Positions 14,417 to 25,399 of a DNA stretch of 64,000 bases are shown piece after piece. The stretch covers positions 1-64,000 of the forward strand of contig JANYHL010000043.1 of the NCBI GenBank assembly GCA_025359085.1. The letters are read 5' to 3'. The notes beneath the pieces were generated by a model that saw nothing but the letters and a program-made list of their open reading frames with translations, made no database searches and was not told the DNA's origin. Origin of the DNA: Gammaproteobacteria bacterium (lineage in GTDB: Bacteria > Pseudomonadota > Gammaproteobacteria > Burkholderiales > Burkholderiaceae_C). Within the stretch, counting starts at the first letter, position 1; each line of letters begins with the position of its first letter. The translations under genes were made by a program, and so were the position numbers.

Positions 14417-16525
14417 TCATGGCAGCACCAGCTTGAGCAGCTCGGCTCCTTCCACCACCTGGTCGCCGGGCGCGTAGAGCAACTCGGCCACCACGCCGTC
14501 CGTCGGGGCGGCAATGGTGTGCTCCATCTTCATGGCGTCCATCACCGCCAGCGGCTGGCCCTTGCTGACCTTGTCACCGGCTTTGACCGCAAACGACACC
14601 ACCTTGCCCGGCATCGGCGCGGTCAGGCGGCCGCCTTCAAGCTGACTGTCCCCGGCGTGCGCAAGCGCGTCGATTGCTATTATTTGTATAGCGCCTTGCG
14701 AAGTAAAGACGTGGGCTACAGCGTCTTTTTGATAAACGCTGACGATCTGGCGTTGCGCCGCAAAGCGCACATCGATGCCGTGCGTTAGCGCCGTGAACGA
14801 GAAGCCACCGACCTCGCCCGCGACCGCCAGTTGCAGCGCACCGTCGTGCAAAGTAGTCAGTTGCACGACCTGCAGCTGGCCCTGAAACTCGTAGTCAAAA
14901 CGGCGCGAACTGGGGCCATGCGAGCGCCAACCATCTTGTCGCGACCACGGATCGAGCCAAACAGCGCGCTGGGCCACCTGCGCTTCCGCCGCTTTTTCCT
15001 GCAGCAGCGTATGCGCAACGGCGCCCGCCACGGCCAGGCTCAAGCCCACCTTTTCCTGCTTGAACAACACCGCTTCTTCACGCGCAATCAGCCCGGTGTC
15101 CAGATCGGCCTGGGCAAACGAGCGGCTTTGCACCACGTTGCGCAAAAACTGCACGTTGGTGCTCAAGCCGACGATGTGGGTCTGGGCCAGCGCGGTGTCC
15201 AAGCGTGACAGCGCCTGCTCCCGGGTCTCGCCGTGCACGATCAGCTTGGCCACCATCGAGTCGTAAAACGGCGAAATCACATCGCCCTCGCGCACGCCGG
15301 CGTCGACCCGGACGCCCCCGCTGTTGCGGGCAAAGGTAACGCACTCCGGCAAGCCGTAAACATGCAATGTGCCGGTGGCGGGCAAGAAGTTGTTGTCCGG
15401 GTTTTCGGCGCAAATGCGGGCTTCGATCGCGTGACCGGTAATTTTCAGTTGATCTTGCGCCAGCGGCAGCGGCTCGCCACTCGCCACCCGCAGCTGCCAC
15501 TCCACCAGATCCTGCCCGGTGATGGCTTCGGTGACGGGATGCTCCACCTGCAGCCGGGTGTTCATTTCCATGAAGAAAAAGCGCATGGCCCCCGCGCTTG
15601 CCACTTTGTGTGCTGCGCTGCCCCCCGAGGGGACTGCGCCACCTTGGGGCGGCCCGGCGGTGTCGCTTTCATCGTTGTTTCCAAGTTGCTCGACGATGAA
15701 CTCGACCGTGCCAGCGCCGACGTAGTCCACGGCCCGGGCCGCGGCCACGGCGGCTTCGCCAATTTGCCGCCGGAATTCCTCGGTGATGCCGGGCGCCGGC
15801 GCTTCTTCCAGCACTTTTTGATGGCGGCGCTGCACCGAGCAATCGCGTTCAAACAGGTACACATAATTGCCCAGCGTGTCGCCAAACACCTGAATCTCGA
15901 TGTGGCGCGGACGCTGCACGTATTTTTCAATCAGCACCGCGTCATTGCCAAAGCTGTTGACCGCCTCGCGCCTGCAGGAGGCCAGCGCCGCCGCAAAATC
16001 CGCCGCGTGATCCACCACGCGCATGCCCTTGCCGCCGCCGCCGGCACTGGCCTTGATCAGCACCGGGTAACCGATGGCGTCGGCCTCGCGCTGCAACAAG
16101 GCCGGGTCCTGGTCGGCACCGTGGTAGCCGGGCACCAACGGCACACCGGCCAGCCCCATCAGGCGCTTGGACTCGGCCTTCAGCCCCATCGCCAGAATGG
16201 CGGACGCCGGCGGGCCAATGAACACCAGGCCGGCCGCGGCACAGGCGCGGGCAAACTCTTCGTTTTCACTCAAAAAACCATAGCCGGGGTGAATGGCTTG
16301 CGCCCCGGTGGCCTGGGCCGCCTCAATGATCTTTTCCCAGCGCAAGTAGCTGTCCTTGGGCGCGCTGCCCCCGATGTAAACGGCCTCGTCGCACACGCTG
16401 ACGTGTTTGGCGTTGGCATCGGCGTCGGAATAGACCGCCACCGTTTTGATGGCCATGCGCCGCGCGGTGGCCGCCACGCGGCAAGCGATTTCACCCCGAT
16501 TGGCAATCAGAATTTTGTTAAACAT
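14417..16525 (-). CDS. liuD: Methylcrotonyl-CoA carboxylase alpha subunit (biotin carboxylase plus BCCP)
   Basis: Protein of 702 residues. The N-terminal part is a biotin carboxylase (start FNKILIANRGEIACRVAATA, ATP-grasp GGGGKGMRVV, MEMNTRLQVEHPVTE). The C-terminal ~75 residues are a biotinyl domain with AMKMEH carrying the biotin lysine. It would carboxylate biotin with ATP and bicarbonate for the beta subunit, turning 3-methylcrotonyl-CoA into 3-methylglutaconyl-CoA. The assignment over propionyl- or acetyl-CoA carboxylase rests on the adjoining hydratase and beta subunit. Two repeat-made insertions are unusual: about 33 residues inside the ATP-grasp core near 281-313, and a family A copy just ahead of the biotinyl domain. 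Confidence 0.92.
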   Translation of the reverse strand: MFNKILIANRGEIACRVAATARRMAIKTVAVYSDADANAKHVSVCDEAVYIGGSAPKDSYLRWEKIIEAAQATGAQAIHPGYGFLSENEEFARACAAAGLVFIGPPASAILAMGLKAESKRLMGLAGVPLVPGYHGADQDPALLQREADAIGYPVLIKASAGGGGKGMRVVDHAADFAAALASCRREAVNSFGNDAVLIEKYVQRPRHIEIQVFGDTLGNYVYLFERDCSVQRRHQKVLEEAPAPGITEEFRRQIGEAAVAAARAVDYVGAGTVEFIVEQLGNNDESDTAGPPQGGAVPSGGSAAHKVASAGAMRFFFMEMNTRLQVEHPVTEAITGQDLVEWQLRVASGEPLPLAQDQLKITGHAIEARICAENPDNNFLPATGTLHVYGLPECVTFARNSGGVRVDAGVREGDVISPFYDSMVAKLIVHGETREQALSRLDTALAQTHIVGLSTNVQFLRNVVQSRSFAQADLDTGLIAREEAVLFKQEKVGLSLAVAGAVAHTLLQEKAAEAQVAQRAVWLDPWSRQDGWRSHGPSSRRFDYEFQGQLQVVQLTTLHDGALQLAVAGEVGGFSFTALTHGIDVRFAAQRQIVSVYQKDAVAHVFTSQGAIQIIAIDALAHAGDSQLEGGRLTAPMPGKVVSFAVKAGDKVSKGQPLAVMDAMKMEHTIAAPTDGVVAELLYAPGDQVVEGAELLKLVLP
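14672..14738 (+). repeat. Family A repeat copy A3 (in liuD)
   Basis: Forward copy containing GATTGCTATTATTTGTATAG and GACGTGGGCTACAGCGTC. It is translated on the minus strand as DAVAHVFTSQGAIQIIAI, the same frame as the other reverse-read copies, and lies in the segment linking the carboxylase to the biotinyl domain. Confidence 0.75.
15587..15683. repeat. GC-rich palindromic insertion in the ATP-grasp domain of liuD (family C-like)
   Basis: Contains CTGCCCCCCGAGGGGACTGC followed by CCTTGGGGCGGCCCGG, which can fold back on itself. It encodes about 33 Gly/Ala/Ser/Pro residues between VEFIVEQ and RFFFMEMNTR, two blocks nearly contiguous in other biotin carboxylases. The ends are approximate. 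Confidence 0.55.
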
Positions 16526-16546
16526 GGTTTTTTCTCTCTTGAAAAT

Positions 16547-17323
16547 TCACTGCAACCAAGCGGGTTTGCGTTTTTGCAGAAAGGACTGCACGCCTTCACG
16601 CCCTTCGGCGCTGGCCCGGATGCTGGCGATGCCTTCGACGGTTTGGGCAATCAGCGTCGCATCGATATCTTGGCCCACCACGTCGTGCAACAGGGTTTTG
16701 CACTTTTGCACCGCCTGCGGGCTGGCGCTAACCAGTGCTTGGGTGAGTTCATTTACCGTCGCGTCAAGCTGCTCTGCGCTCACCACCGCGTGGACAAAAC
16801 CAAGGTGATGCGCCTCCACGGCATCAAAGCGTTCAGCGGTCAAAAAATAGCGGTGTGCCGCCCGCGCGCCCATGGCGCGAATCACGTACGGGCTGATGGT
16901 GGCCGGGTACAGGCCGAGCTTGACTTCGCTCAGGCAATAGTTGGCCGTATCCACACTGACCGCCATGTCGCACGCCGCCACCAGGCCCATGCCACCAGCG
17001 TAGACATCGCCCTGAATGCGCGCCACGGTGGGTTTGGGACAGGTGTAGATCACGCGCAGCATCTCGGCCAGTTGCGCGGCATCGGCCAGGTTTTCAGCGT
17101 GGCTGTAATCGGCCATGCGACGCATCCAGTTCAGGTCGGCGCCGGCGCAAAAGGCCGGGCCCACGGCGGCCAGGACGATGGCGCGCACTTGCGGGTCCTG
17201 ACCCAGTTCGGTGAACGCCGTTGTGAGTTCGGCAATCACTTCGTCATTAAAGGCGTTGCGCACCTCTGGGCGGTTCAAGGTCACCCGCGCCACCGCGCCG
17301 GGTTGAATGTTCAGTGTTGCCAT
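16547..17323 (-). CDS. liuC: Methylglutaconyl-CoA hydratase (enoyl-CoA hydratase family)
   Basis: Protein of 258 residues of the crotonase fold. The oxyanion-hole segment AFCAGADLNWMRRM and the GDVYAGGMGLVAACD loop are present, as is the Glu-containing LSEVKLGLYPATISPYV segment typical of this hydratase group. It would hydrate 3-methylglutaconyl-CoA to HMG-CoA. It sits between the carboxylase beta (upstream) and alpha (downstream) genes with spacers of 56 and 21 bases, the usual liu order. Family membership is firm; the substrate is inferred from context. Confidence 0.92.
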   Translation of the reverse strand: MATLNIQPGAVARVTLNRPEVRNAFNDEVIAELTTAFTELGQDPQVRAIVLAAVGPAFCAGADLNWMRRMADYSHAENLADAAQLAEMLRVIYTCPKPTVARIQGDVYAGGMGLVAACDMAVSVDTANYCLSEVKLGLYPATISPYVIRAMGARAAHRYFLTAERFDAVEAHHLGFVHAVVSAEQLDATVNELTQALVSASPQAVQKCKTLLHDVVGQDIDATLIAQTVEGIASIRASAEGREGVQSFLQKRKPAWLQ

Positions 17324-17379
17324 ATGGGTCGGCCTTGCAAGGTCTTCATCACATCAAAAATTGTGTCGCAGCGGCGCAA

Positions 17380-19002
<1,623 letters not shown>

Positions 19003-19012
19003 ACAACTTCTT

Positions 19013-20734
19013 TCAGGCGGTTTTGTCTTCTTGCAGCCCGAGCTGCTGCTTCATGTCATCACGAATTTTGAACTTCTGGATCTTGCCGGTCACGGTCATC
19101 GGGAACTCGGTCACAAAGCGAATGTAGCGGGGCACCTTGTAGTGCGCAATCTGGCCCTTGCAGAAGGCCTTGACATCGTCCTCGTTCAAAGTCTGGCCCG
19201 CCTTCGGGATGATCCAGGCGCACAGTTCTTCACCGTATTTGGCGTCTGGAATGCCGACCACCTGCACATCCTGAATCTGGGGGTGGCGATAGAGAAACTC
19301 TTCGATCTCGCGCGGGTAGATGTTTTCGCCGCCGCGAATCACCATGTCCTTGATGCGCCCGACGATGTTGACATAGCCCTCCATGTCCATGGTCGCCAGG
19401 TCGCCGGTGTGCATCCAGCCCTGGGCGTCAATCGCCTCTGCCGTGCGGTTCGGGTCTTCCCAGTAGCCGTGCATGACCGAGTAGCCGCGCGTGCACAGCT
19501 CGCCCGACACGCCCGGCGCCACGGTTTCTCCGCTGAGCGGATCGATCACCTTGACCTGCAAATGCGGTTGCACCAGGCCGACCGTCGCCACCCGTTTTTC
19601 CAGCGGCGTGCTGGTGCTGCTCTGGCAGCTGACCGGGCTGGTTTCGGTCATGCCGTAGGCAATCGTGACTTCAAGCATGTGCATGTCGCGCATCACGCGC
19701 TTCATGATTTCGGTCGGGCAGGGTGAGCCGGCCATGATGCCGGTGCGCAGGCTCGACAGGTCGAACTCATGGAAGCGCGGGTGGTCCAGCTCGGCAATGA
19801 ACATCGTCGGCACGCCGTGCAGCCCGGTGCATTGCTCGTCCTGCACGGTTTGCAACACGGCCAGCGCATCAAAGCCATCGCTCGGGTAAACAATGGTGGC
19901 GCCGTGCGTGAGGCAGGCCAGGTTGCCCAGCACCATGCCAAAGCAGTGGTACAACGGCACCGGAATGCACAGGCGGTCAGCGGGTGTGAGCTGCATGGCC
20001 TCGCCAATGAAAAAACCATTGTTCAGGATGTTGCGGTGCGTCAGCGTGGCGCCTTTCGGGAAGCCGGTGGTGCCGCTGGTGAACTGGATGTTGATCGGAT
20101 CAAACGGGTGCAGCAATTTGGCAATGGCCGCCAGGCGTGGATCAGCCGCATCACCGCTTGCCAGCAGCCGGGAGAAGCGCAGCAGGCCCGGCGCTTCGTC
20201 GGCCTGGCCCGGCTCGTCAAGCCACACCACGGTGCGCAGCTGCGGCAGGCGGGCGGACAGCAGCGCACCCGGCTGCGCCGTGTTCAATTCCGGTGCCAGC
20301 TCGCGCAGCATGCCCAGGTAGTCGCTGGTCTTGAAACGCGCCATGGTGACCAAGGCTTTGCACCCGACCTTGTTCAGGGCGTAGTCCAGCTCGGCCACGC
20401 GGTAGGCCGGGTTGATGTTGACCAGTATCAGGCCGACCTTGGCGGTGGCGAGTTGCATCAGCAGCCATTGCGCGTTGTTGTGCGACCAGATGCCGACCCG
20501 GTCGCCCGGCTGCAGGCCGAGGCCGAGCAAGGCACTGGCCAGTTGCTGGCTGGCGGTTTGCAGTTCGCGGTAGCTGTAACGCAACTGCTGGTGCGAGCTG
20601 ACCAGGGCTGGGTGCTCGGGCTGGCGCGCCACCATGGCGTCAAAAAAATCGCCCAGCGTTTGCTCGATCAAAGGCACATCGGTGGCGCCGCTGGACAAAC
20701 TGCAGGTCAAGGCAGGCGCAGGGGTTGGTGTCAT
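19013..20734 (-). CDS. AMP-binding acyl-CoA synthetase
   Basis: Protein of 573 residues of the ANL ligase family. Motifs in order are [16 protein letters not shown] (P-loop), [40 protein letters not shown] and the C-terminal catalytic [11 protein letters not shown]. It would activate a carboxylic acid with ATP and CoA in the cytoplasm. Because it heads the liu run, a short or branched acid such as isovalerate or 3-methylcrotonate is a fair guess, but medium-chain fatty acids are also possible. The ATG at 20734 is chosen because the family's N-terminal block begins soon after. The divergent AraC gene is its probable regulator. Confidence 0.9.
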   Translation of the reverse strand: MTPTPAPALTCSLSSGATDVPLIEQTLGDFFDAMVARQPEHPALVSSHQQLRYSYRELQTASQQLASALLGLGLQPGDRVGIWSHNNAQWLLMQLATAKVGLILVNINPAYRVAELDYALNKVGCKALVTMARFKTSDYLGMLRELAPELNTAQPGALLSARLPQLRTVVWLDEPGQADEAPGLLRFSRLLASGDAADPRLAAIAKLLHPFDPINIQFTSGTTGFPKGATLTHRNILNNGFFIGEAMQLTPADRLCIPVPLYHCFGMVLGNLACLTHGATIVYPSDGFDALAVLQTVQDEQCTGLHGVPTMFIAELDHPRFHEFDLSSLRTGIMAGSPCPTEIMKRVMRDMHMLEVTIAYGMTETSPVSCQSSTSTPLEKRVATVGLVQPHLQVKVIDPLSGETVAPGVSGELCTRGYSVMHGYWEDPNRTAEAIDAQGWMHTGDLATMDMEGYVNIVGRIKDMVIRGGENIYPREIEEFLYRHPQIQDVQVVGIPDAKYGEELCAWIIPKAGQTLNEDDVKAFCKGQIAHYKVPRYIRFVTEFPMTVTGKIQKFKIRDDMKQQLGLQEDKTA

Positions 20735-20857
20735 AGGTATTTTCCCAAACGGGCACAAGCCCGGACAAGCATCGGACCTGCCAGCATAGCGCCCAATAGC
20801 CCTGCGCGTGCGCCACCCAGGTTGCAAATTGTGCCATATGACCCCATACTGCAGCCC

Positions 20858-21919
20858 ATGCCTTCCCGCTCGCTTCTTCCCGCGCTCGTCGGCGCCCGCC
20901 TGAGCGCCGGCCCGGCTGTCACCCCGATTGCCTTTGTCAATGCCATTGTGCAGGCCTATGCGCGCCAGCAGCAAAACCCGGCCAAGGCCTTGGCATGGGC
21001 ACAAATTGCGCCAGCAGCCCTGGCTGACCCGACCGCGCGCATCAGCGCCGCCCAAATGGAGCGCATCTCGGGGGCCGCCATGCAGGAGCTCGACGACGAA
21101 GCGCTGGGCTGGTTCAGCCGCCGCCTGCCCTGGGGCAGCTATGGCATGCTGGCGCGTGCCAGCATCAGCGCGCCCACCTTGGGCCTGGCGCTGCGGCGCT
21201 GGTGCCGCCACCACGGCCTGATAGCCGATGACATCAGCCTGCAATTGACGGTGGCGGGCGACACGGCCACCTTGTCGATTACCGAGCACCGGCCCTTGGG
21301 CGACTGGCGCGAGTTCTGCCTGGTGTCGGTGTTGCGCAACATTCACGGCCTGGCCTGCTGGCTGATCGACTCGCGCATCCCCTTGCAGGGTGCGCAGTTT
21401 CCGTTTGCCGCCCCCCAGCACCAGGACGTCTATGGCGTGTTGTTCTCCGGCCCGAGCGCGTTCAACACCGAGTCGGCCGCGATCCGCTTTGATGCGCGCT
21501 ACCTGCCGCTGCCGCTGCGCCGCGATGAGCCCGCCCTGCAGCAGATGCTGCAACGTGCGCTGCCCTTGACCGTGCTGCAATACCGGCGCGACCGCCTGCT
21601 GGTGCAACGCGTGCGCCAGGCACTGCTCAGCCAGCCGGATCAGAGCCACAACGCGGACGATTTGGCGGCATGGCTCAAACTTTCACCGCGCACCCTGCAT
21701 CGCCAGCTCAAAGACGAAGGGGCCTCGCTCCAGGCACTTAAAGACGAGGTGCGTCAGAGTCGCGCACTGGCGCTGTTGCTGCGCACCGCGCGCCCGATCA
21801 AGCAGGTGGCGCAAGGGGCCGGGTTTCAGAACGAGAAGAGTTTCATCCGGGCTTTTCGCGGCTGGACCGGTACCTCGCCCGCGGAGTTTCGGCGTTCCGG
21901 GGCCGCCAGCGCCGACTGA
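20858..21919 (+). CDS. AraC-family transcriptional regulator
   Basis: Protein of 353 residues. The N-terminal ~200 residues match the arabinose-binding-like ligand domain of the OruR/ArgR-type AraC subgroup (PF12625-like). The C-terminal ~100 residues hold two helix-turn-helix units, ending [24 protein letters not shown]. It is divergent from the acyl-CoA synthetase gene across a 123-base spacer, which suggests it controls that gene and perhaps the following liuB-C-D. The inducer is not evident. A hairpin terminator follows the stop directly. Confidence 0.88.
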   Translation: MPSRSLLPALVGARLSAGPAVTPIAFVNAIVQAYARQQQNPAKALAWAQIAPAALADPTARISAAQMERISGAAMQELDDEALGWFSRRLPWGSYGMLARASISAPTLGLALRRWCRHHGLIADDISLQLTVAGDTATLSITEHRPLGDWREFCLVSVLRNIHGLACWLIDSRIPLQGAQFPFAAPQHQDVYGVLFSGPSAFNTESAAIRFDARYLPLPLRRDEPALQQMLQRALPLTVLQYRRDRLLVQRVRQALLSQPDQSHNADDLAAWLKLSPRTLHRQLKDEGASLQALKDEVRQSRALALLLRTARPIKQVAQGAGFQNEKSFIRAFRGWTGTSPAEFRRSGAASAD

Positions 21920-21935
21920 AGCCCCACCAGGGGCT
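21920..21935 (+). terminator. Probable terminator of the AraC-family gene
   Basis: AGCCCC pairs perfectly with GGGGCT around an ACCA loop, immediately after the stop codon. It is followed by a T-rich stretch ending in ATTTT. Confidence 0.5.
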
Positions 21936-22465
21936 GATTCTCTGCTATTCATTTTGTGGATAACTTGCCAGGCCAGGCCTCAGACCGGGCCCGCCAAGCC
22001 AGCCCGGGAGCGCGCCGCCAGGTCAGCGCCGCCGAACAGACCGCGCGAGCCGGTTTGCCATTCGGTCGGCCTCCGCCCTGGACTCCACAAAATATGTGGA
22101 TAACTTTGTGCACCAACTGCAGGACAACCCGGCAAACCCTTGCTGGGCGCGGGCTGCAACAGATTGCCTGATAAATAAGCGCCTGGTATAAGTCCTCATT
22201 AATGGACCAATTAGGTAAAAACCCTTAGCAGAAAAATACACCCGAAGGTCTCTGGAAGAATTTATTACGAGCCAATAAGTCTAAAAAATACCCCCCTGTC
22301 GGACGCCCTTGAGAGCGCAAAAACAGGCCAGCATTGATGCACAGCTTCTGTGGATAACTTTGTGGACCACCAGACTGGAAAGCCGCCCAAGCCACAGCCG
22401 GTGCGGGCTGCGCCACGAAGCCCAATAAAGAGGCAAGCGTGGCACCCGGCCAGCGCCGCCAACCC
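21936..22465. other. Gene-free spacer with three consensus DnaA boxes
   Basis: I see no convincing gene here. Three copies of TGTGGATAA, the exact complement of the consensus DnaA box TTATCCACA, lie at 21955-21963, 22095-22103 and 22349-22357, all in one orientation; the last two share TGTGGATAACTTTGTG. The middle copy is also half of an inverted repeat TCCACA-AAATA-TGTGGA (22084-22100). Between the second and third boxes is a relatively AT-rich segment (about 22165-22290). No dnaA, dnaN, gyrB, parA or rpmH gene is nearby. Confidence 0.6.
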
Positions 22466-22535
22466 AAATAGCTATATATTTAGTAGCTTGTAGCGCTTGC
22501 TACACGCGGGCTGCGGGTCAATTTGTTATAAATTT
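22466..22535 (+). repeat. Family A repeat copy A5 (intergenic)
   Basis: Forward copy with AGTAGCTTGTAGCGCTTGCT followed by ACACGCGGGCTGCGGGTCAA. It lies 20 bases past the acyl-CoA dehydrogenase stop and may act as its 3' hairpin. Confidence 0.75.
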
Positions 22536-22554
22536 CGGTCTGCCCAGCAAGGGA

Positions 22555-23685
22555 TCAAGAGAGTGCCCGCTGAATAATGATCTTCTGCACGTCGGAGGTG
22601 CCTTCGTAAATCTGGCAGACGCGCACGTCGCGGTAAATGCGCTCAACCGGAAAGTCGCTCACATAACCATAGCCGCCCAGGGTCTGGATGGCGGCGCTGC
22701 AGACTTTCTCAGAAATTTCGCTGGCAAACAGTTTCGCCATGGCGGCTTCTTTCAGGCACGGGCGCCCGGCGTCGCGCAGGGCGGCGGCATGCCAGATCAG
22801 CTGGCGCGCGGCCTCCAGTTGCGTCGCGCAGTCGGCCAAGCGGAAGCCGACCGCCTGGTGGTTGAAGATGGCGGTGCCAAAGCTTTGCCGCTCTTTGGCA
22901 TAGGCCAGCGCCACCTCAAACGCGCTGCGCGCCATGCCGACACTTTGCGCGGCAATGCCGATGCGACCGCCCTCGAGCGCGCCCAACGCAATGCGGTAGC
23001 CCTCGCCTTCGGCCCCAATCAGGTTTTCCACCGGAATGCGGCAGTTGTCAAAGTTGATCTGCGCGGTGTCGCTGCTGTGCTGGCCGAGCTTGTCTTCCAG
23101 TCGGGCCACCACATAGCCGGGGGCCTTGGTCGGCACGATAAAGGCACTCATGCCTTTCTTGCCCGCGCCCTTGTCGGTCACCGCAATGACGATGGCGACA
23201 TCGCCGTTTTTGCCGCTGGTGATGAACTGCTTGACGCCGTTGATGACGTAGCCATCGCCTTCCTTGACCGCCGTGGTGCGCAGGCCGGACGCGTCCGACC
23301 CCACATGCGGCTCGGTCAGGCAAAACGCGCCCAGCAAGCGGCCTTGCGCCAGGGGGGTGAGCCACTGCTTTTTCTGCGCCGCGTTGCCGTAGCGCAGCAG
23401 AATGGCGTTGACCGGGCAGTTGGTGACGCTGATGGCGGTGCTGGTGCCGCCGTCACCGGCGGCGATTTCTTCCAGCACCAGCGCCACCGTCAGGTAATCC
23501 ATATTGGCGCCGCCCAAGTCTTCGGGCACGCAGATGCCATAAGCACCCAAGGCGGCCAAGCCCTGGTGCGCTTCTTTGGGAAAGCTGTGCTCCTTGTCCC
23601 AGCGGGCGGCGTGCGGCCAGAGCTCGGTCTGGGCAAAGTCGCGCACCGCGTCGCGGATCATTTCCTGGTCTGGGGTCAATAACAT
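22555..23685 (-). CDS. Acyl-CoA dehydrogenase
   Basis: Protein of 376 residues from the ATG at 23685 (a TTG two codons upstream is possible). It has the full family fold: CLTEPHVGSDASGLRTTA and the second FAD-binding block YVINGVKQFITSGKNGD, the helical C-terminal domain, and QIYEGTSDVQ with the usual catalytic Glu. It would oxidise an acyl-CoA to the trans-2-enoyl-CoA with electrons to ETF. The sequence type fits short-chain or 2-methyl-branched substrates, but specificity cannot be fixed. It is separated from the thiolase gene upstream by the restriction-modification pair. Confidence 0.93.
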   Translation of the reverse strand: MLLTPDQEMIRDAVRDFAQTELWPHAARWDKEHSFPKEAHQGLAALGAYGICVPEDLGGANMDYLTVALVLEEIAAGDGGTSTAISVTNCPVNAILLRYGNAAQKKQWLTPLAQGRLLGAFCLTEPHVGSDASGLRTTAVKEGDGYVINGVKQFITSGKNGDVAIVIAVTDKGAGKKGMSAFIVPTKAPGYVVARLEDKLGQHSSDTAQINFDNCRIPVENLIGAEGEGYRIALGALEGGRIGIAAQSVGMARSAFEVALAYAKERQSFGTAIFNHQAVGFRLADCATQLEAARQLIWHAAALRDAGRPCLKEAAMAKLFASEISEKVCSAAIQTLGGYGYVSDFPVERIYRDVRVCQIYEGTSDVQKIIIQRALS

Positions 23686-23708
23686 GGGCAAAGCCCGAAA
23701 GCGTCCAT

Positions 23709-23775
23709 AAAAATTTAGGAAAAATTGGGCTCTAGCCCACGTATCTATTGCGCTACCTGCTACTCTATTTAAAGC
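23709..23775 (-). repeat. Family A repeat copy A6 (left flank of R-M module)
   Basis: Reverse-oriented copy reading TTAGGAAAAATTGGGCTCTA then GCCCACGTATC on the plus strand. It lies between the acyl-CoA dehydrogenase start and the restriction endonuclease stop, in the same direction as copy A7 on the other side of the module. Confidence 0.75.
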
Positions 23776-23796
23776 GATTCAAAAACAAGATCGATG

Positions 23797-24408
23797 TCAA
23801 ACATCAATACCAATGAGCACCAACGGCACCGAGGGCACACCGCGACCATTGCGAATCACGTTGTAGAACTCGCCCTCGTAGTAGGCCACGCCTGAACTCA
23901 TTTGGGCTTGCAGCGCTTTCATCGGCAGAATTTCCACGCCAACATCAATTTCGTCTCGCACATAAAAGGCCAGGTGCTTGACAAAGAGGTCATACGCCAC
24001 AAAAGCATATTTGCCGAACTGCACTTCAACCGCTACTCGCTCTTTGACAAAGTCCGTCTGGTTGTAGCTTGAGATAGGCAACTCGCCCGCAGCCAGAATT
24101 TCCTGCTTTTGCTCTGCGGCGGTCATCGACAACGTTTTGCGTATCAATTTCTCGTTGCGCGTTACCCAATAGCTGACGCGGCTTTCCGCCCAACCGGTCG
24201 CATTCAAGGACTGTTTGAATACGGCATTCATGTCGATCGGGCTGTACAAGAGCTTGTCCAGAGTTCGCTTCTCTTTGGACACTTTGGTGCGGCACGCTGC
24301 CGCATCAATGGACAAAACGACGCGCTCAATTTCCGCCCATAAATGGGGCCGATGCACCAGAAGAAATTCCAGACCGTTGAGATGTGAATAGGTCTCAGCG
24401 ATCTTCAT
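23797..24408 (-). CDS. Type II restriction endonuclease, BglII/BstYI family
   Basis: Protein of 203 residues. The core TDFVKERVAVEVQFGKYAF carries Asp119, Glu128 and Gln130, the D-x8-E-x-Q active-site spacing of BglII and BstYI. Length equals that of BstYI as I recall it. The predicted target is therefore AGATCT or RGATCY, cut to leave GATC overhangs. The gene overlaps the end of the methyltransferase gene by 14 bases, giving a modification-then-restriction operon. Its base composition is visibly less GC-rich than its neighbours, consistent with acquisition. Specificity needs experimental proof. Confidence 0.85.
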   Translation of the reverse strand: MKIAETYSHLNGLEFLLVHRPHLWAEIERVVLSIDAAACRTKVSKEKRTLDKLLYSPIDMNAVFKQSLNATGWAESRVSYWVTRNEKLIRKTLSMTAAEQKQEILAAGELPISSYNQTDFVKERVAVEVQFGKYAFVAYDLFVKHLAFYVRDEIDVGVEILPMKALQAQMSSGVAYYEGEFYNVIRNGRGVPSVPLVLIGIDV

Positions 24409-25345
24409 GAATGGCCACCTCGTAAACGGATTGTTCCTGCATCAGCTTGAGCTGCATGGGTGACACCTCTGGCACTTTCCAATGGTTGGTTGTAAGGGAA
24501 TGCCCAGCCAATTCCGGGTCAAAAACCGGCTTGTGCATCGGTCGCGTCGCCAGACGACCGGCCAACTGCTCCCGCACCCGGTCGTGGGCAATTTTGACGT
24601 AATCATCGGCCAATTCAGCCCCCATGCCGCGACGACCTTGCCTGAGGGCCGCAATGACCGATGTGCCCGACCCCAAAAAGGGGTCCAGCACCCAGTCATC
24701 TTCATCGGTCAGTGCCAGCACGAAGCGCTCCACCAACTCGACTGGGAACTGGCACGGATGCGCGGTTTTTTCAACATGGTTGCTTTTTACATTTGGAATG
24801 ATCCACACGTCACCCGGGTTTTTACCCAAAGGATTGCCGGACAATTCCCCTGCTTTGGGCCCTTTGAAATGGCGCTTTCCCGGGTATTTTTGCGGCACCC
24901 GCACCGGGTCAAGATTGAATTTGTAGTCTTTGGTCTTACTGAACCACAACACTGTTTCGTAACGCCCCGAAAAGCGCTTTGAGCAATGCAAGCCATGCTC
25001 GAAATGCCAAACAATGCGGTTGCGCAATTGCAGCCCCAGACGTTCGAAAATGGGATATAAAACAATGTCAAGCGGTGTAATCTGACCTTTGTCGACAAAA
25101 TTGCCCACTTGCCAGCAAATACTGCCGCTGGGAGACAGCACCCTGACACATGATTCAATGACTTTTTGCTGCTGCGACACGTAGTCCTTCAGACTCAGTT
25201 TCGTTTCGTAGGGCTTGCCAATGTTGTAGGGCGGGGAGGTGATCACCAGTTGCACGGACTCATCCGGAATGTCGCGCAGCAACGTCAGGCAATCCCCGCC
25301 GTACACCACGGCCAGGGCGTCCTTATCAAATTTGGGGGAGATCAT
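24395..25345 (-). CDS. Type II DNA methyltransferase (N4-cytosine/N6-adenine, beta class)
   Basis: Protein of 316 residues from the ATG at 25345. The catalytic motif IV TSPPYN occurs early and the SAM-binding motif I DPFLGSGTS late, the beta-class order. It should protect the same site as the linked endonuclease; the BglII and BstYI relatives are N4-cytosine enzymes, so m4C in a GATC-centred site is the best guess. It precedes and overlaps the endonuclease gene, which lets methylation begin first. The extra 15 residues upstream of this ATG are not needed by the fold. Confidence 0.9.
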   Translation of the reverse strand: MISPKFDKDALAVVYGGDCLTLLRDIPDESVQLVITSPPYNIGKPYETKLSLKDYVSQQQKVIESCVRVLSPSGSICWQVGNFVDKGQITPLDIVLYPIFERLGLQLRNRIVWHFEHGLHCSKRFSGRYETVLWFSKTKDYKFNLDPVRVPQKYPGKRHFKGPKAGELSGNPLGKNPGDVWIIPNVKSNHVEKTAHPCQFPVELVERFVLALTDEDDWVLDPFLGSGTSVIAALRQGRRGMGAELADDYVKIAHDRVREQLAGRLATRPMHKPVFDPELAGHSLTTNHWKVPEVSPMQLKLMQEQSVYEVAIHEDR

Positions 25346-25399
25346 TCGGCAATTCCTTGTTCTAAACCGGTTCAGTTTGCCAGATCCCAACGTTCCCGC

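Noticed and set aside
21955-22357. Chromosome replication origin
   Set aside because: Only three DnaA boxes, and no dnaA, dnaN, gyrB, rpmH or par genes nearby; kept as a possible titration or relic site only.
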